64,000 nucleotides of DNA from Dehalococcoidia bacterium (GTDB lineage Bacteria > Chloroflexota > Dehalococcoidia > Lucifugimonadales > UBA3495), in the NCBI GenBank assembly GCA_012959605.1, contig DUCU01000012.1, forward strand, positions 59,890 to 123,889. Reading direction: 5' to 3'. The first letter of the stretch is position 1, and each line of letters starts with the position of its first letter. This document shows positions 30,517 through 39,246 of the stretch, in pieces. Below the pieces are notes generated by a model that did no database searches, was not told the DNA's origin, and saw only the letters and a list, made by a program, of their open reading frames with translations. The translations under genes and the position numbers were made by a program.

Positions 30517-31662
30517 ATGACGTCCTTTGACCCCGGAACAACCCAACCATCACCCAGTGCTGTGCCCGGCGGTCAGTCTCGCCCTGATAGTCCAACTGTG
30601 GCAGTGGTTGCTACCACCCCAGAGACGGCGGTGGCGGACATGGGTCGGGCCATGGACTTGGCTGGAATTAGCCAGTTCTTGTCTCCTGAGATCAAGACCT
30701 TTTTGAAGGTGAACATCTCCTGGCAACATTGGTATCCCGCCTGCTCAACCACCCCTTGGCAGATAGAAGGCGTTACGAAAGCCCTTGAAGCTCTGGGGCA
30801 CAAAGACTTGGTGGCCGCCCATAACGGGACGGTGGTGGTGAACTCCTACGAGGGAGAACTCAAGAACAAACACAAGGCAGCGCAGCTAAAAGTAGGCCTT
30901 TCAGACATCCATCTAGACTCGGAACCAAACGGCTGGATCGACTACAAACCCAAGGCTGAGATGCTGGTGTTGGATGATATATTCCCGGAGGGAATCCAGA
31001 TTCCGGAGAGTTTCCCCGGCACCAATATAGTTCACCTGCCGACAATGAAGACCCACGTTTTCACGACTATGACCGGTGCCATGAAGAACGCCTTTGGTGG
31101 CCTACTGCACCGGAAGCGCCACTGGACACACTCGGTGATTCACGAGACGCTGACTGACCTGCTGGCCATCCAGCAAGAGATTCACCCTGGGTTGTTTGCG
31201 GTTATGGACGGGACTTTTGCCGGAGACGGGCCAGGCCCTCGAGCCATGCGCTGGCACATCAAGGACCGTATTCTAGCCAGTAACGACCAGGTAGCCATTG
31301 ATGCCGTGGCCGCCAAGATGATGGGTTTTGATCCTATGAGTATCAAGTTCATCAGGCTAGCCCACGAGCGAGGTCTGGGTTGTGGCGACGTCTCCAAGAT
31401 CAATATTGTTGGCGAGGACATAAGTCAGACCAACTGGCAGTTCACCGGCGTGGAAAACACCTTTGCCAGCCGTGGCCAGAAGCTGATTTACTGGGGCCCG
31501 CTAAAACCGTTGGAAAAGATGTTGCTCCGCAGTCCCATCGTCGGCTGGGCTTTCTTGGCGTCCAATCTGTACCATAACGGGTACTGGCTAAAGACCAAGG
31601 GTCGCCGCAGGATCAACGAGGCCCTGAAGACAGAATGGGGCAAACTCTTTGAGTCTTATTAA
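30517..31662 (+). CDS. DUF362 domain-containing protein
   Basis: NIVHLPTMKTHVFTTMTGAMKNAFGGLLHRKRHWTH, VAIDAVAAKMMGFDP. Confidence 0.85.
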   Translation: MTSFDPGTTQPSPSAVPGGQSRPDSPTVAVVATTPETAVADMGRAMDLAGISQFLSPEIKTFLKVNISWQHWYPACSTTPWQIEGVTKALEALGHKDLVAAHNGTVVVNSYEGELKNKHKAAQLKVGLSDIHLDSEPNGWIDYKPKAEMLVLDDIFPEGIQIPESFPGTNIVHLPTMKTHVFTTMTGAMKNAFGGLLHRKRHWTHSVIHETLTDLLAIQQEIHPGLFAVMDGTFAGDGPGPRAMRWHIKDRILASNDQVAIDAVAAKMMGFDPMSIKFIRLAHERGLGCGDVSKINIVGEDISQTNWQFTGVENTFASRGQKLIYWGPLKPLEKMLLRSPIVGWAFLASNLYHNGYWLKTKGRRRINEALKTEWGKLFESY

Positions 31663-31721
31663 TCGGCAAAATAATCCCAGCACACCCCCAGTCAAATAGA
31701 AAAGAGGAATAGAACCGAGGT

Positions 31722-32816
31722 ATGGATATCGCAGTAATTGGGCTGCCCCAGAGCGGCAAGACAACTGTTTTCAACGCATTAACGGGCGGCCATTCATCGT
31801 CCATGGGAGCCGGTGACGCCGGACCATTGCAGGTAGGCGTGGTCAAAGTGATTGACCCTCGGCTGGCGGTGCTGGACGGCATGTACCACCCCAAAAAGGT
31901 GATACATCCGGAGATTAAGTACTGGGACCTGCCGCCCATTGACCGCGAAGCAGCCTCCGCCAATCAGGTGCTCAGTGGCCGCCAACGGAACATTCTGCAG
32001 GCTGCAGATGCGCTACTACTGGTAATTAGAGCGTTTGAAGACCCTGCTCTGCTGCATCCACTGGAAACCGTAGACCCAGCGCGCGACGTTAAGTTGCTGT
32101 TGGACGAGTTGTCTCTGGCTGACCTGGAAGCCTTGGAAAAGGCAGAAGCCCGCCTAAGCGATGGCCTCAAAAAAGCCAAACCAGCAGAAAGACCGGCCAT
32201 GATTCCACTGCTAGAGACTGTGCAGAAGGTCAAGGCCTTTTTGGAAGAAGGCATACCCATGAAATCTCAGAAGCTGACCGGTTCTGAAACGGCGGCGTTG
32301 GTTGATTTCCAGCTTCTAACGGCCAAGCCGGTGATGATTGCGTTCAACGTCGGTGAAGATGACAAGGCCCCCACATTGGAGTCATTGGGCATCTCCAGCG
32401 AGGTTGCTGTTGGACTCGGAGAGGTTGGTCTCTGCGCCAAATTGGAAGAGGATTTGTCCCTGATGGAAGCGGACGAAGCTGAGGAGTTCCGAGAAGCCAT
32501 GGGGCTCGACGAACCGGCTGTAGAGCGGGTCAAGCAGGTCTGTTACAGCACAGTGGGCTTAGTGTCATTCCTGACGGTGGGCGAGGACGAATGCCGGGCG
32601 TGGCCAGTTCCCGCCGGTATCGTGGCCCAGATGGCGGCTGGCACGATCCACACCGATTTCACCCGAGGGTTCATCCGGGCTGAAGTGATTGCCTACGACG
32701 ACTTGATTCGTTGCGGCAGCCTGGCTCAGGGCCGCAAAGAGGGCGTTCTCCGTTCCGAGGGAAAGACCTACGAGGTCAAAGACGGCGACGTCATCAACTT
32801 CTTGATTAACACCTAG
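31722..32816 (+). CDS. ychF: YchF family P-loop NTPase (OBG-type)
   Basis: MDIAVIGLPQSGKTTVFNALTGG; C-terminal TGS-like HTDFTRGFIRAEVIAYDDLI...YEVKDGDVINFLIN. Confidence 0.93.
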   Translation: MDIAVIGLPQSGKTTVFNALTGGHSSSMGAGDAGPLQVGVVKVIDPRLAVLDGMYHPKKVIHPEIKYWDLPPIDREAASANQVLSGRQRNILQAADALLLVIRAFEDPALLHPLETVDPARDVKLLLDELSLADLEALEKAEARLSDGLKKAKPAERPAMIPLLETVQKVKAFLEEGIPMKSQKLTGSETAALVDFQLLTAKPVMIAFNVGEDDKAPTLESLGISSEVAVGLGEVGLCAKLEEDLSLMEADEAEEFREAMGLDEPAVERVKQVCYSTVGLVSFLTVGEDECRAWPVPAGIVAQMAAGTIHTDFTRGFIRAEVIAYDDLIRCGSLAQGRKEGVLRSEGKTYEVKDGDVINFLINT

Positions 32817-32837
32817 GCGATCTGCCTGTAGCGCCCC

Positions 32838-33356
32838 ATGAGTGAACACCCAGCCCTCCACATTCGTCAGTATGTTCAGGCGGATTTAGATCTGGTGCAG
32901 GAATTATTCGCCAGCGGACTCATCGAGTTCTCTGGCGAAGTTGAACGCGAGGTACGCAAGTACGTTGACAACTCCCTGAAAGACGACATGGGGGATATTC
33001 CCGCCCATTATCTGTCTAATTCCAAGAGCAATTTCTGGGTGGCGGAATTCGATAATCAACTAGTGGGGATCGTTGGAATTCAGCCAACGGACGAGGTTGA
33101 AGAGGCAGAGCTACGCCGGATGAGCGTCTCCTCGTCGGTGCGGAGACAGGGAATTGGGCGGCGCTTGCTGGAAACCACCGAGGAGTTCTGCCGGGAACAA
33201 GGCTACCGTCGCATTTGCCTGTCCACCGTTGATATTCTGAAACCGGCGTTGGTGATGTACCGAGGGCACGGTTACACCACGGTGAAAGAAGAGCCTTATG
33301 GAGGCCTGGACCACAGGCCGATAATTGTTCATTATCTGGTCAAAGAATTGTATTAA
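32838..33356 (+). CDS. GNAT family N-acetyltransferase
   Basis: RRMSVSSSVRRQGIGRRLLETTEEFCREQGYRRICLST. Confidence 0.9.
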   Translation: MSEHPALHIRQYVQADLDLVQELFASGLIEFSGEVEREVRKYVDNSLKDDMGDIPAHYLSNSKSNFWVAEFDNQLVGIVGIQPTDEVEEAELRRMSVSSSVRRQGIGRRLLETTEEFCREQGYRRICLSTVDILKPALVMYRGHGYTTVKEEPYGGLDHRPIIVHYLVKELY

Positions 33357-33477
33357 TTGGTTCAAGGTTTACCCTGTCGTCGCCATTGGTTACAGTTGGT
33401 TACAGCGCAAAATGAAAGTTCCCCGCGCTGCTGCGAAGGCCTTTCTTCTATTACCGGATTTGCCGTCTCAGGGTTAC

Positions 33478-34159
33478 TGAGGTTGGGCGTACTCGAACGC
33501 TACGGCAATCAGAACTTCACTCCAGTCTGTGGGTTGACATCCATCTATGGACAACCGTTTGCCAATCGGCCAGATAGCGTCACGGTATAGAGTGCGGAGG
33601 TCATTGAGTTGTCGAAGATCCAGTTCTAGACCTTGAGATTCTTCTCCCAGGCTACATCAGGATCGACTTCAGTGGCTGCATCACCTACGTTCTTATCCAA
33701 CCAGGGGTGGTGAGTACCGTAGCTGAAGGTGGACTTGGTCTGGTAGCTGTATGCGTCGATGATGGGGGAAAGTCGAACTCCAACTGTATGACAATTCGCA
33801 CCCATGTAGCTCCTGGAAATCAATTCAGGGCTCAGGGTGGCGTAAGGTATGTTCTGGAATTTTACGTCCAGACCAACCGCTTCCTAATACTGAGAAACTG
33901 CCTCACGGGCTTAAACCCAGGCAACCGCACCACGAATGGATGGTGTGAGGGTGATTGAGAACCCGTCACGGTAGCCGGCTTCAGCAATCAATTGCTTGGC
34001 CAGGTCAGGATCGTACGCGTATTCCCAGTTGGGGCTGGCTGAAAAATTTGTAGCGGTCGTAATCAGGCCTTCATCAACCGCGCTGCTGGTGAACTGAATG
34101 CGGGGACTGGTACTCATGGAAGGATGAGTTTCGAAAAGTCCAGTATCTTTCTGGCCCAT
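33478..34159 (-). pseudogene. Family 5 ABC solute-binding protein remnant with large internal deletion
   Basis: KDTGLFETHPSMSTSPRIQF... joined directly to NWEYAYDPDLAKQLIAEAGYRDGFSITLTPSIRGA; later RDAIWPIGKRLSIDGCQPTDWSEV...FEY resembles intact paralog C-termini. Confidence 0.8.
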
Positions 34160-34471
34160 GTTGATTGTGTCAGCCGACTCAACTGAGGGGGTACTGTGGT
34201 GGCTTGGGCGTCGCGGTGGGCGCTCCGCCTGAAGACGGGACCTATGTAGCTACTCCAGTTTCAGTGGTTGGGGACGGGGTGTCTCCTCCCGTTGAAGGCG
34301 CCGTAATGTATAAGCAACAGTATCAATATATAGTTTGCGGTTCGGTATCTATAAAATATATTAGTAATTATCTAAACATCCATCTTTTCGTAAATCATTG
34401 ATGTAAATATTGCAAAACAAGGTCTGATTACCTTAAATATCGATTCACAATAGAATTGCAATAATCGGCGC

Positions 34472-34513
34472 AAAAAAACGCCCTTCCCGATTAATCGGGA
34501 AGGGCGTTTTTTT
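34472..34513. terminator. Intrinsic terminator downstream of SBP gene 1
   Basis: AAAAAAACGCCCTTCCCGAT-TA-ATCGGGAAGGGCGTTTTTTT. Confidence 0.9.
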
Positions 34514-34557
34514 GACCTTTGTTGGATCCGGTGATCCTGGTTAGATGTTAATGCTAA

Positions 34558-36486
34558 TTAACGGTGCTTGATGTACTCAAATCCTGTTGGAGTTCTGACC
34601 TCACTAAACCCGAACGGTGTCCAATCCGGATCCAAGTTAGGCCCGATCGGCCAAACGCCGTCGTGGTTGTAGAGGGCAAACGCCATCACGTTGTCGTACA
34701 TCCAGTCGTATATTTCAACGGTCTGTGCCGATAGTTTTGCCGGATCGACCTGTAGAAGAGCGGCGGAGATGTGTTCTTCCATCCACGGGTGCTCAGTCCC
34801 GTAACTGAAGGTCGACTTCTTGACATAGTTGGAAGCACCGATTATAGGATTCAACCTTGCACCAACGGTGTGGCAAGTGACTCCCTGGTACTGCCTCGTG
34901 ATCAAGGATGGCCGGATGGTAGCGTATGGGACGTTTTGGATCTTGACGCTGATTCCGACCGCTTCCCAATACTGAGCAACCGCTTCACAGGCTTCGGTCT
35001 CGCCGGGTGCACCCCGTATCGCTGGAGTTAGCGTTATTTCGAATCCATCTGGATAGCCAGCTTCAGCGAGCAGTTCCTTGGCTGTGACAGGATCGTAGTC
35101 GAACTTCCATCTAGGAAGTGCGAGGCCTTCGTGGCCCATCCAGTCGCGCATGACCTGGGGGGCTCCGTATCCACTTAGGATCGTGTCGACGATTTCTTGT
35201 CTGTTGATCGAGATGGACATCGCTCTCTTGACTTTGACGGCGTCGGCCCATTCAGCTGAATCCGGGTCGTCATCGCAAGAGACCCAAGCGTTGTTGCAAT
35301 CCAGTTTGTCATATGGATTGCCTTCCTTGTCGGTCCCGTATGTTTGTCCGTAGATGTTCAAACCAGCTTGACCAGCATTGGGCCAGCCAACGATTACAGC
35401 GCCTTCTACGTCGTTAACCGTCGGGATGGTGTCGAAAGCCATCTGGAAGGTGTCTAGTTGGCCGGTCTGGAACCCAGCTACACGGGCCGATTCTTCCGGG
35501 ATGGTCCATAGCACCAATTCCGCAAAGTGAGGAGTTTGGCGCCAGTGATCTTCTACTGCTGCGAACTTCCAATATTCGCCACTGGCGTGTTCCTTGATCT
35601 CCCAGGGCCCGGTCATGGCGATATCCTTGCTGGCAGCCTCTGCTCCTATTTCCTCAGCCTGTTTCTTGCTGACGATCGAGGTACTGAGACCTCCGAGGTG
35701 TCGCATGAATTCGAATGCTCGCGCGGGAACCCAAGGTTCACCGGTGTCGACTATGACTGTGTAATCATCGACTACCGTTTGGCTGCCACCTACGTTCCCA
35801 ACCCAGTAATCACCGATAATCCCTGCTCTAGCGTTGAGAGCTCCCTCGTGATATTCCTTGTAGGAATAAAGGATGTCATCAACAGTTAAGTTTCCATAAC
35901 CCTTATGGAACTCTACATCGTCCCGGATCTTCCAGGTCCAGGTTACGAAGTCATCGGCGATGCTCCATTCAATAGCCAGAGATGGTGCGGGGGAGAAATC
36001 TGGCTGTATGGTGACCATCGATTCACCGGAAGTGGTCGCTACATACTGGTAACGAGGGCTGGAGATGAACCTGGGATGGGCTTCGAAAATCCCGGTTTCT
36101 TTTACCCCGTAGTTGATGGTTCCGGTCGCCTTTACCATAGCCGGAGCCGCTTTCGTGGCCATAACCGCAGCTGTGGGAACCGGAGTGACCGTGGGGACTC
36201 CCCGATCCTTTTTCCCGGCCTCTTCTTTAGCCTTGGCTGCTGGGGCCTGGGCTGCCGGGGCCTTGGCTGCCGGGGCCTTGGCTGCCGGGGCCTTGGCTGC
36301 TGGAGCGGGCACCGAAGTCGCCGAGGACCCGCAGGCAACCAGTAAAACTACGAGTAGTAATACAATCACCTTTGGGACATTCTTTATCGCCAGAAGCTTG
36401 AAAACTGACTGTGACACGTTTCTTCCTCTCTTAATCTTGACTACGTTTCGCGGATAAATAAATCTGATTATCCTTTGATTATCCAA
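34558..36486 (-). CDS. ABC transporter solute-binding protein, family 5 (lipoprotein), paralog 1
   Basis: Lipobox LLVACGSS; NYGVKETGIFEAHPR..., DDFVTWTWKIRDDVEFHKGYG, TAKELLAEAGYPDGFEITLTPAIRGAP. Confidence 0.93.
   Translation of the reverse strand: MDNQRIIRFIYPRNVVKIKRGRNVSQSVFKLLAIKNVPKVIVLLLVVLLVACGSSATSVPAPAAKAPAAKAPAAKAPAAQAPAAKAKEEAGKKDRGVPTVTPVPTAAVMATKAAPAMVKATGTINYGVKETGIFEAHPRFISSPRYQYVATTSGESMVTIQPDFSPAPSLAIEWSIADDFVTWTWKIRDDVEFHKGYGNLTVDDILYSYKEYHEGALNARAGIIGDYWVGNVGGSQTVVDDYTVIVDTGEPWVPARAFEFMRHLGGLSTSIVSKKQAEEIGAEAASKDIAMTGPWEIKEHASGEYWKFAAVEDHWRQTPHFAELVLWTIPEESARVAGFQTGQLDTFQMAFDTIPTVNDVEGAVIVGWPNAGQAGLNIYGQTYGTDKEGNPYDKLDCNNAWVSCDDDPDSAEWADAVKVKRAMSISINRQEIVDTILSGYGAPQVMRDWMGHEGLALPRWKFDYDPVTAKELLAEAGYPDGFEITLTPAIRGAPGETEACEAVAQYWEAVGISVKIQNVPYATIRPSLITRQYQGVTCHTVGARLNPIIGASNYVKKSTFSYGTEHPWMEEHISAALLQVDPAKLSAQTVEIYDWMYDNVMAFALYNHDGVWPIGPNLDPDWTPFGFSEVRTPTGFEYIKHR
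36231..36305 (-). repeat. 15-bp tandem repeat (5 units) encoding an AAKAP/AAQAP linker
   Basis: CCTTGGCTGCCGGGG-type units at 36231, 36246, 36261, 36276, 36291. Confidence 0.9.
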
Positions 36487-36556
36487 GGATATGCAAACTA
36501 TTATTTAGATAACACCCTTGCGAACTATTGGTATAAGTCACCGTATGTGGGTTATT

Positions 36557-36593
36557 ACTATACATAGTTCGATATTGATAATCAATATCGAAC
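36557..36593 (-). promoter_or_regulatory. Promoter with overlapping palindromic operator upstream of SBP paralog 1
   Basis: Minus strand TTGATT-N17-TATAGT overlapping GTTCGATATTGAT-A-ATCAATATCGAAC (13-bp perfect inverted repeat). Confidence 0.6.
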
Positions 36594-36870
36594 AATTGTT
36601 TGGCTGCGGCCGGATCGAAATCCCATCCCCAACAGGAGTTGGCTTTACCTTCATGGCCGATCTAGTCTCTCGGGGCGATGGCGTTTCCGAATCCCGACAA
36701 GAGTGTGTCTACGAAGGCCTGCCTGTCGATGGCGACGGACATGGACTTCTTGACCATTACAGCGTTGGCCCATTCCTGTGAGCTTGTGTCTTCACCACAG
36801 GAGACCCAAGCATTGGTGCAATCCAAGTGCTCGTAGGGATTGCCTTCCTTGAGAGCATCAAATTTAGGGG
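36594..36870 (-). pseudogene. Fragment of family 5 solute-binding protein (middle portion)
   Basis: KEGNPYEHLDCTNAWVSCGEDTSSQEWANAVMVKKSMSVAIDRQAFVDTLLSGFG; then D[TAG]IGHEGKANSCWGWDFDPAAAKQ resembling DWMGHE...DPVKAKQ. Confidence 0.75.
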
Positions 36871-36929
36871 CGCGGGTTCGCCTATGCGCTAGAACCAGAT
36901 GCCTGTCATCCGATAACCTCAGATACACG

Positions 36930-36961
36930 AAGCCCCCCGGCATTTACTGCCGGGGGGCTTT
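36930..36961 (-). terminator. Intrinsic terminator downstream of SBP paralog 2
   Basis: AAGCCCCCCGGCA...TGCCGGGGGGCTT. Confidence 0.8.
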
Positions 36962-36987
36962 CGGTTTGCTTTGATCGTGCTTAGACC

Positions 36988-38847
36988 TTACCGGTGTCTT
37001 ACGCTCTCAAAATTGGTGGGCGTCCGGACGTCAGCAAAATCGGCTGGCTCGAAATTGGGGTCGAGCCGCGGGCCGATTGGCCATACGCCTTCATGGACGT
37101 ATATCGAAGCTGCCATAGCGTTGTCCCACATGAAGTTGTAGAACTCGAGCTCCCCGGCCTCGATCTTCTTCTGGTCGACCTGCACCGCCGCTCGACCGAA
37201 GATATCATCCAACTTCGGATGGTGCGTTCCGTAGCTATAGGTCGAGGTTATCGGGTAGTTGGAGGCCCCGATGAGAGGGGTCAACCGTACGCCTACCGTG
37301 AGGCAGGTTATGCCCTGGTATTTCCGGGTGATCAAACTTGGCCTAATCGTAGCGTAAGGAACGTTTTGTATATTGACCGAGATGCCGATAGCTTCCCAGT
37401 ACTGGGCCAGTGATTGGCAGGTCTCGACCTCGGCGGGCGCTCCACGGATGGCCGGAGTCAACGTGATGCTGAAACCATCTGGATAACCCGCTTCGTCCAA
37501 CATCTGTTTGGCTTTCACGGGGTCATACTCGTAGTTCCAATCCGGGTTGGCCCTGGCTTCGTGGCCCATCCAGTCCCTCAGGGACTGGGGCTTCCCGTAG
37601 CCTGATAGAAGTGTGTCGACGATGGTCTGGCGGTCGATGGCGATGTTCATCGCCTTCCGGACCAGAACAGCGTCCGCCCATTCCTTGGAATTTATGTCTG
37701 CATCACAAGACACCCAGGCCTGTTCACAGTTGTAATGCTCGTACTCATTGCCGTCTCTATCCACGCCATAGGTCTGACCGTACCAGTTGATTCCGGCCTG
37801 ACCGGCATTAGGTACGCCTTTCATTACTGCGCCTTCGACTTTTTCAGCCGTAGGAATAGAGTCGAAGTCCATGGCGAAGGTGTCCAGGTTACCGGTCTGG
37901 AAACCGGCCACGCGGGCCGATTCCTCTGGGATGGTCCAAAATACCAACTCATCGAAGTAGGGAGTCTGGCGCCAGTGATCCTGAACGGCGTTGAACTTCC
38001 AGAATTCACCGCTGGAGTGGTCAGTTACCTCCCAGGGGCCGGTTGAAGCGATGTCTACGCTGGCTTTTTCGATACCAAGCTCTTCAGACTGCTTCTTGCT
38101 GACGGTCCAGTTACTGACGCCGCCGCCGGTGCGTAGGAACTCGTAAACCCGCGCGGGCACCCATGGCTCGCCGGTAAAGACCTCAAAAGTGAGGTCATCG
38201 AGTATCGTCGTAGAGGCGCCGATTTCCGGGTCCTCGTCGAACCCCATATACGATCCGATGAACCCGGCCCGGGCAAGAAGGGCGCCTTCGTAGAACATTT
38301 TAAGGGAGTAGACGGCGTCCTCTGCGGTCACCGCTCCATAACCCTTGTGGAATTCAACGCCCGGCTGGATATGCCAAGTCCAGGTCAAGAAGTCGTCAGA
38401 TATCTCCCAAGCTTCGGCCAGCTGGGGGGCACCCGAGAGGTCGTCTGCAACGCGTACTAGGCCTTCGCCTATGGACGCGGAGAGGAACTGAATCCTAGGG
38501 CTTGAGGCTTGTTTCGGATGGCCCTGGAAGATGCCAGTCTCCTTCGTACCATAGTTGAGAGTGCCGGCTGGCGCTGCCCGCCCTGCCGCCGGTACTTGAG
38601 TTGCTTTAGGCATTGCCGTGGGTAAAGCGGCGCTTTTGGCCTTTGACGGTACAGCCGTTGCCGCTGCCTTTGCTGGTGCCTTTGCCTTTGCCTTAGGCGC
38701 CGCAGGCACCGCCGTGGGCGAAGTTGAACCGCTGCTTGCTGCCGGAATCGACGTTGCGGAAGATCCGCAAGCGAACAACAAGGCTACGAATAACAGAACT
38801 ATTGCCTTGGGCAGATGCCTGATTAACCGTGGATTCAATCTTGACAT
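36988..38847 (-). CDS. ABC transporter solute-binding protein, family 5 (lipoprotein), paralog 2
   Basis: LLFACGSS lipobox; high similarity across length to paralogs 1 and 3. Confidence 0.93.
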   Translation of the reverse strand: MSRLNPRLIRHLPKAIVLLFVALLFACGSSATSIPAASSGSTSPTAVPAAPKAKAKAPAKAAATAVPSKAKSAALPTAMPKATQVPAAGRAAPAGTLNYGTKETGIFQGHPKQASSPRIQFLSASIGEGLVRVADDLSGAPQLAEAWEISDDFLTWTWHIQPGVEFHKGYGAVTAEDAVYSLKMFYEGALLARAGFIGSYMGFDEDPEIGASTTILDDLTFEVFTGEPWVPARVYEFLRTGGGVSNWTVSKKQSEELGIEKASVDIASTGPWEVTDHSSGEFWKFNAVQDHWRQTPYFDELVFWTIPEESARVAGFQTGNLDTFAMDFDSIPTAEKVEGAVMKGVPNAGQAGINWYGQTYGVDRDGNEYEHYNCEQAWVSCDADINSKEWADAVLVRKAMNIAIDRQTIVDTLLSGYGKPQSLRDWMGHEARANPDWNYEYDPVKAKQMLDEAGYPDGFSITLTPAIRGAPAEVETCQSLAQYWEAIGISVNIQNVPYATIRPSLITRKYQGITCLTVGVRLTPLIGASNYPITSTYSYGTHHPKLDDIFGRAAVQVDQKKIEAGELEFYNFMWDNAMAASIYVHEGVWPIGPRLDPNFEPADFADVRTPTNFESVRHR

Positions 38848-38958
38848 AAGCGGGGGTTCTCCTTTCTCTTTTGTGCGTTACGAGTTGAAAGCATGTATTT
38901 GATATACATAGCAGTATTAAAATGAATAATTGATAGTATCTAAAGAATATATTGGTGA

Positions 38959-38987
38959 TTTATAGGTTATAGTTATTGAAGTGTCAA
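38959..38987 (-). promoter_or_regulatory. Consensus sigma70 promoter for SBP paralog 2
   Basis: Minus strand TTGACA (38987-38982)-N17-TATAAA (38964-38959). Confidence 0.75.
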
Positions 38988-39176
38988 TATAGTTATAGCG
39001 ATATGGCGTGATATTAAATATCATATATGCTGATATGGCCAGATATAAAAACCGACGTACGACGAGAAGGATTAGCTCCATAGCGGAGAACATACGTTTC
39101 ATTAATGGTTAGCGATTGCGCATGGAAGACCGTTATTTATCAGGGTTAACAAAAGGCATTTGGCCCAGGCCAATAT

Positions 39177-39211
39177 AAAAAGCCCTCGGCAATTACTGCC
39201 GAGGGCTTTTT
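39177..39211. terminator. Intrinsic terminator downstream of SBP paralog 3
   Basis: AAAAAGCCCTCGGCAATTACTGCCGAGGGCTTTTT. Confidence 0.9.
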
Positions 39212-39246
39212 GTTTACCTTTGATTTTGTGCTAACAGGCCAACGTT

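Noticed and set aside
36231-36305. Tandem repeats considered as CRISPR-like
   Set aside because: Contiguous 15-bp coding repeats with no spacers; encode a lipoprotein linker.
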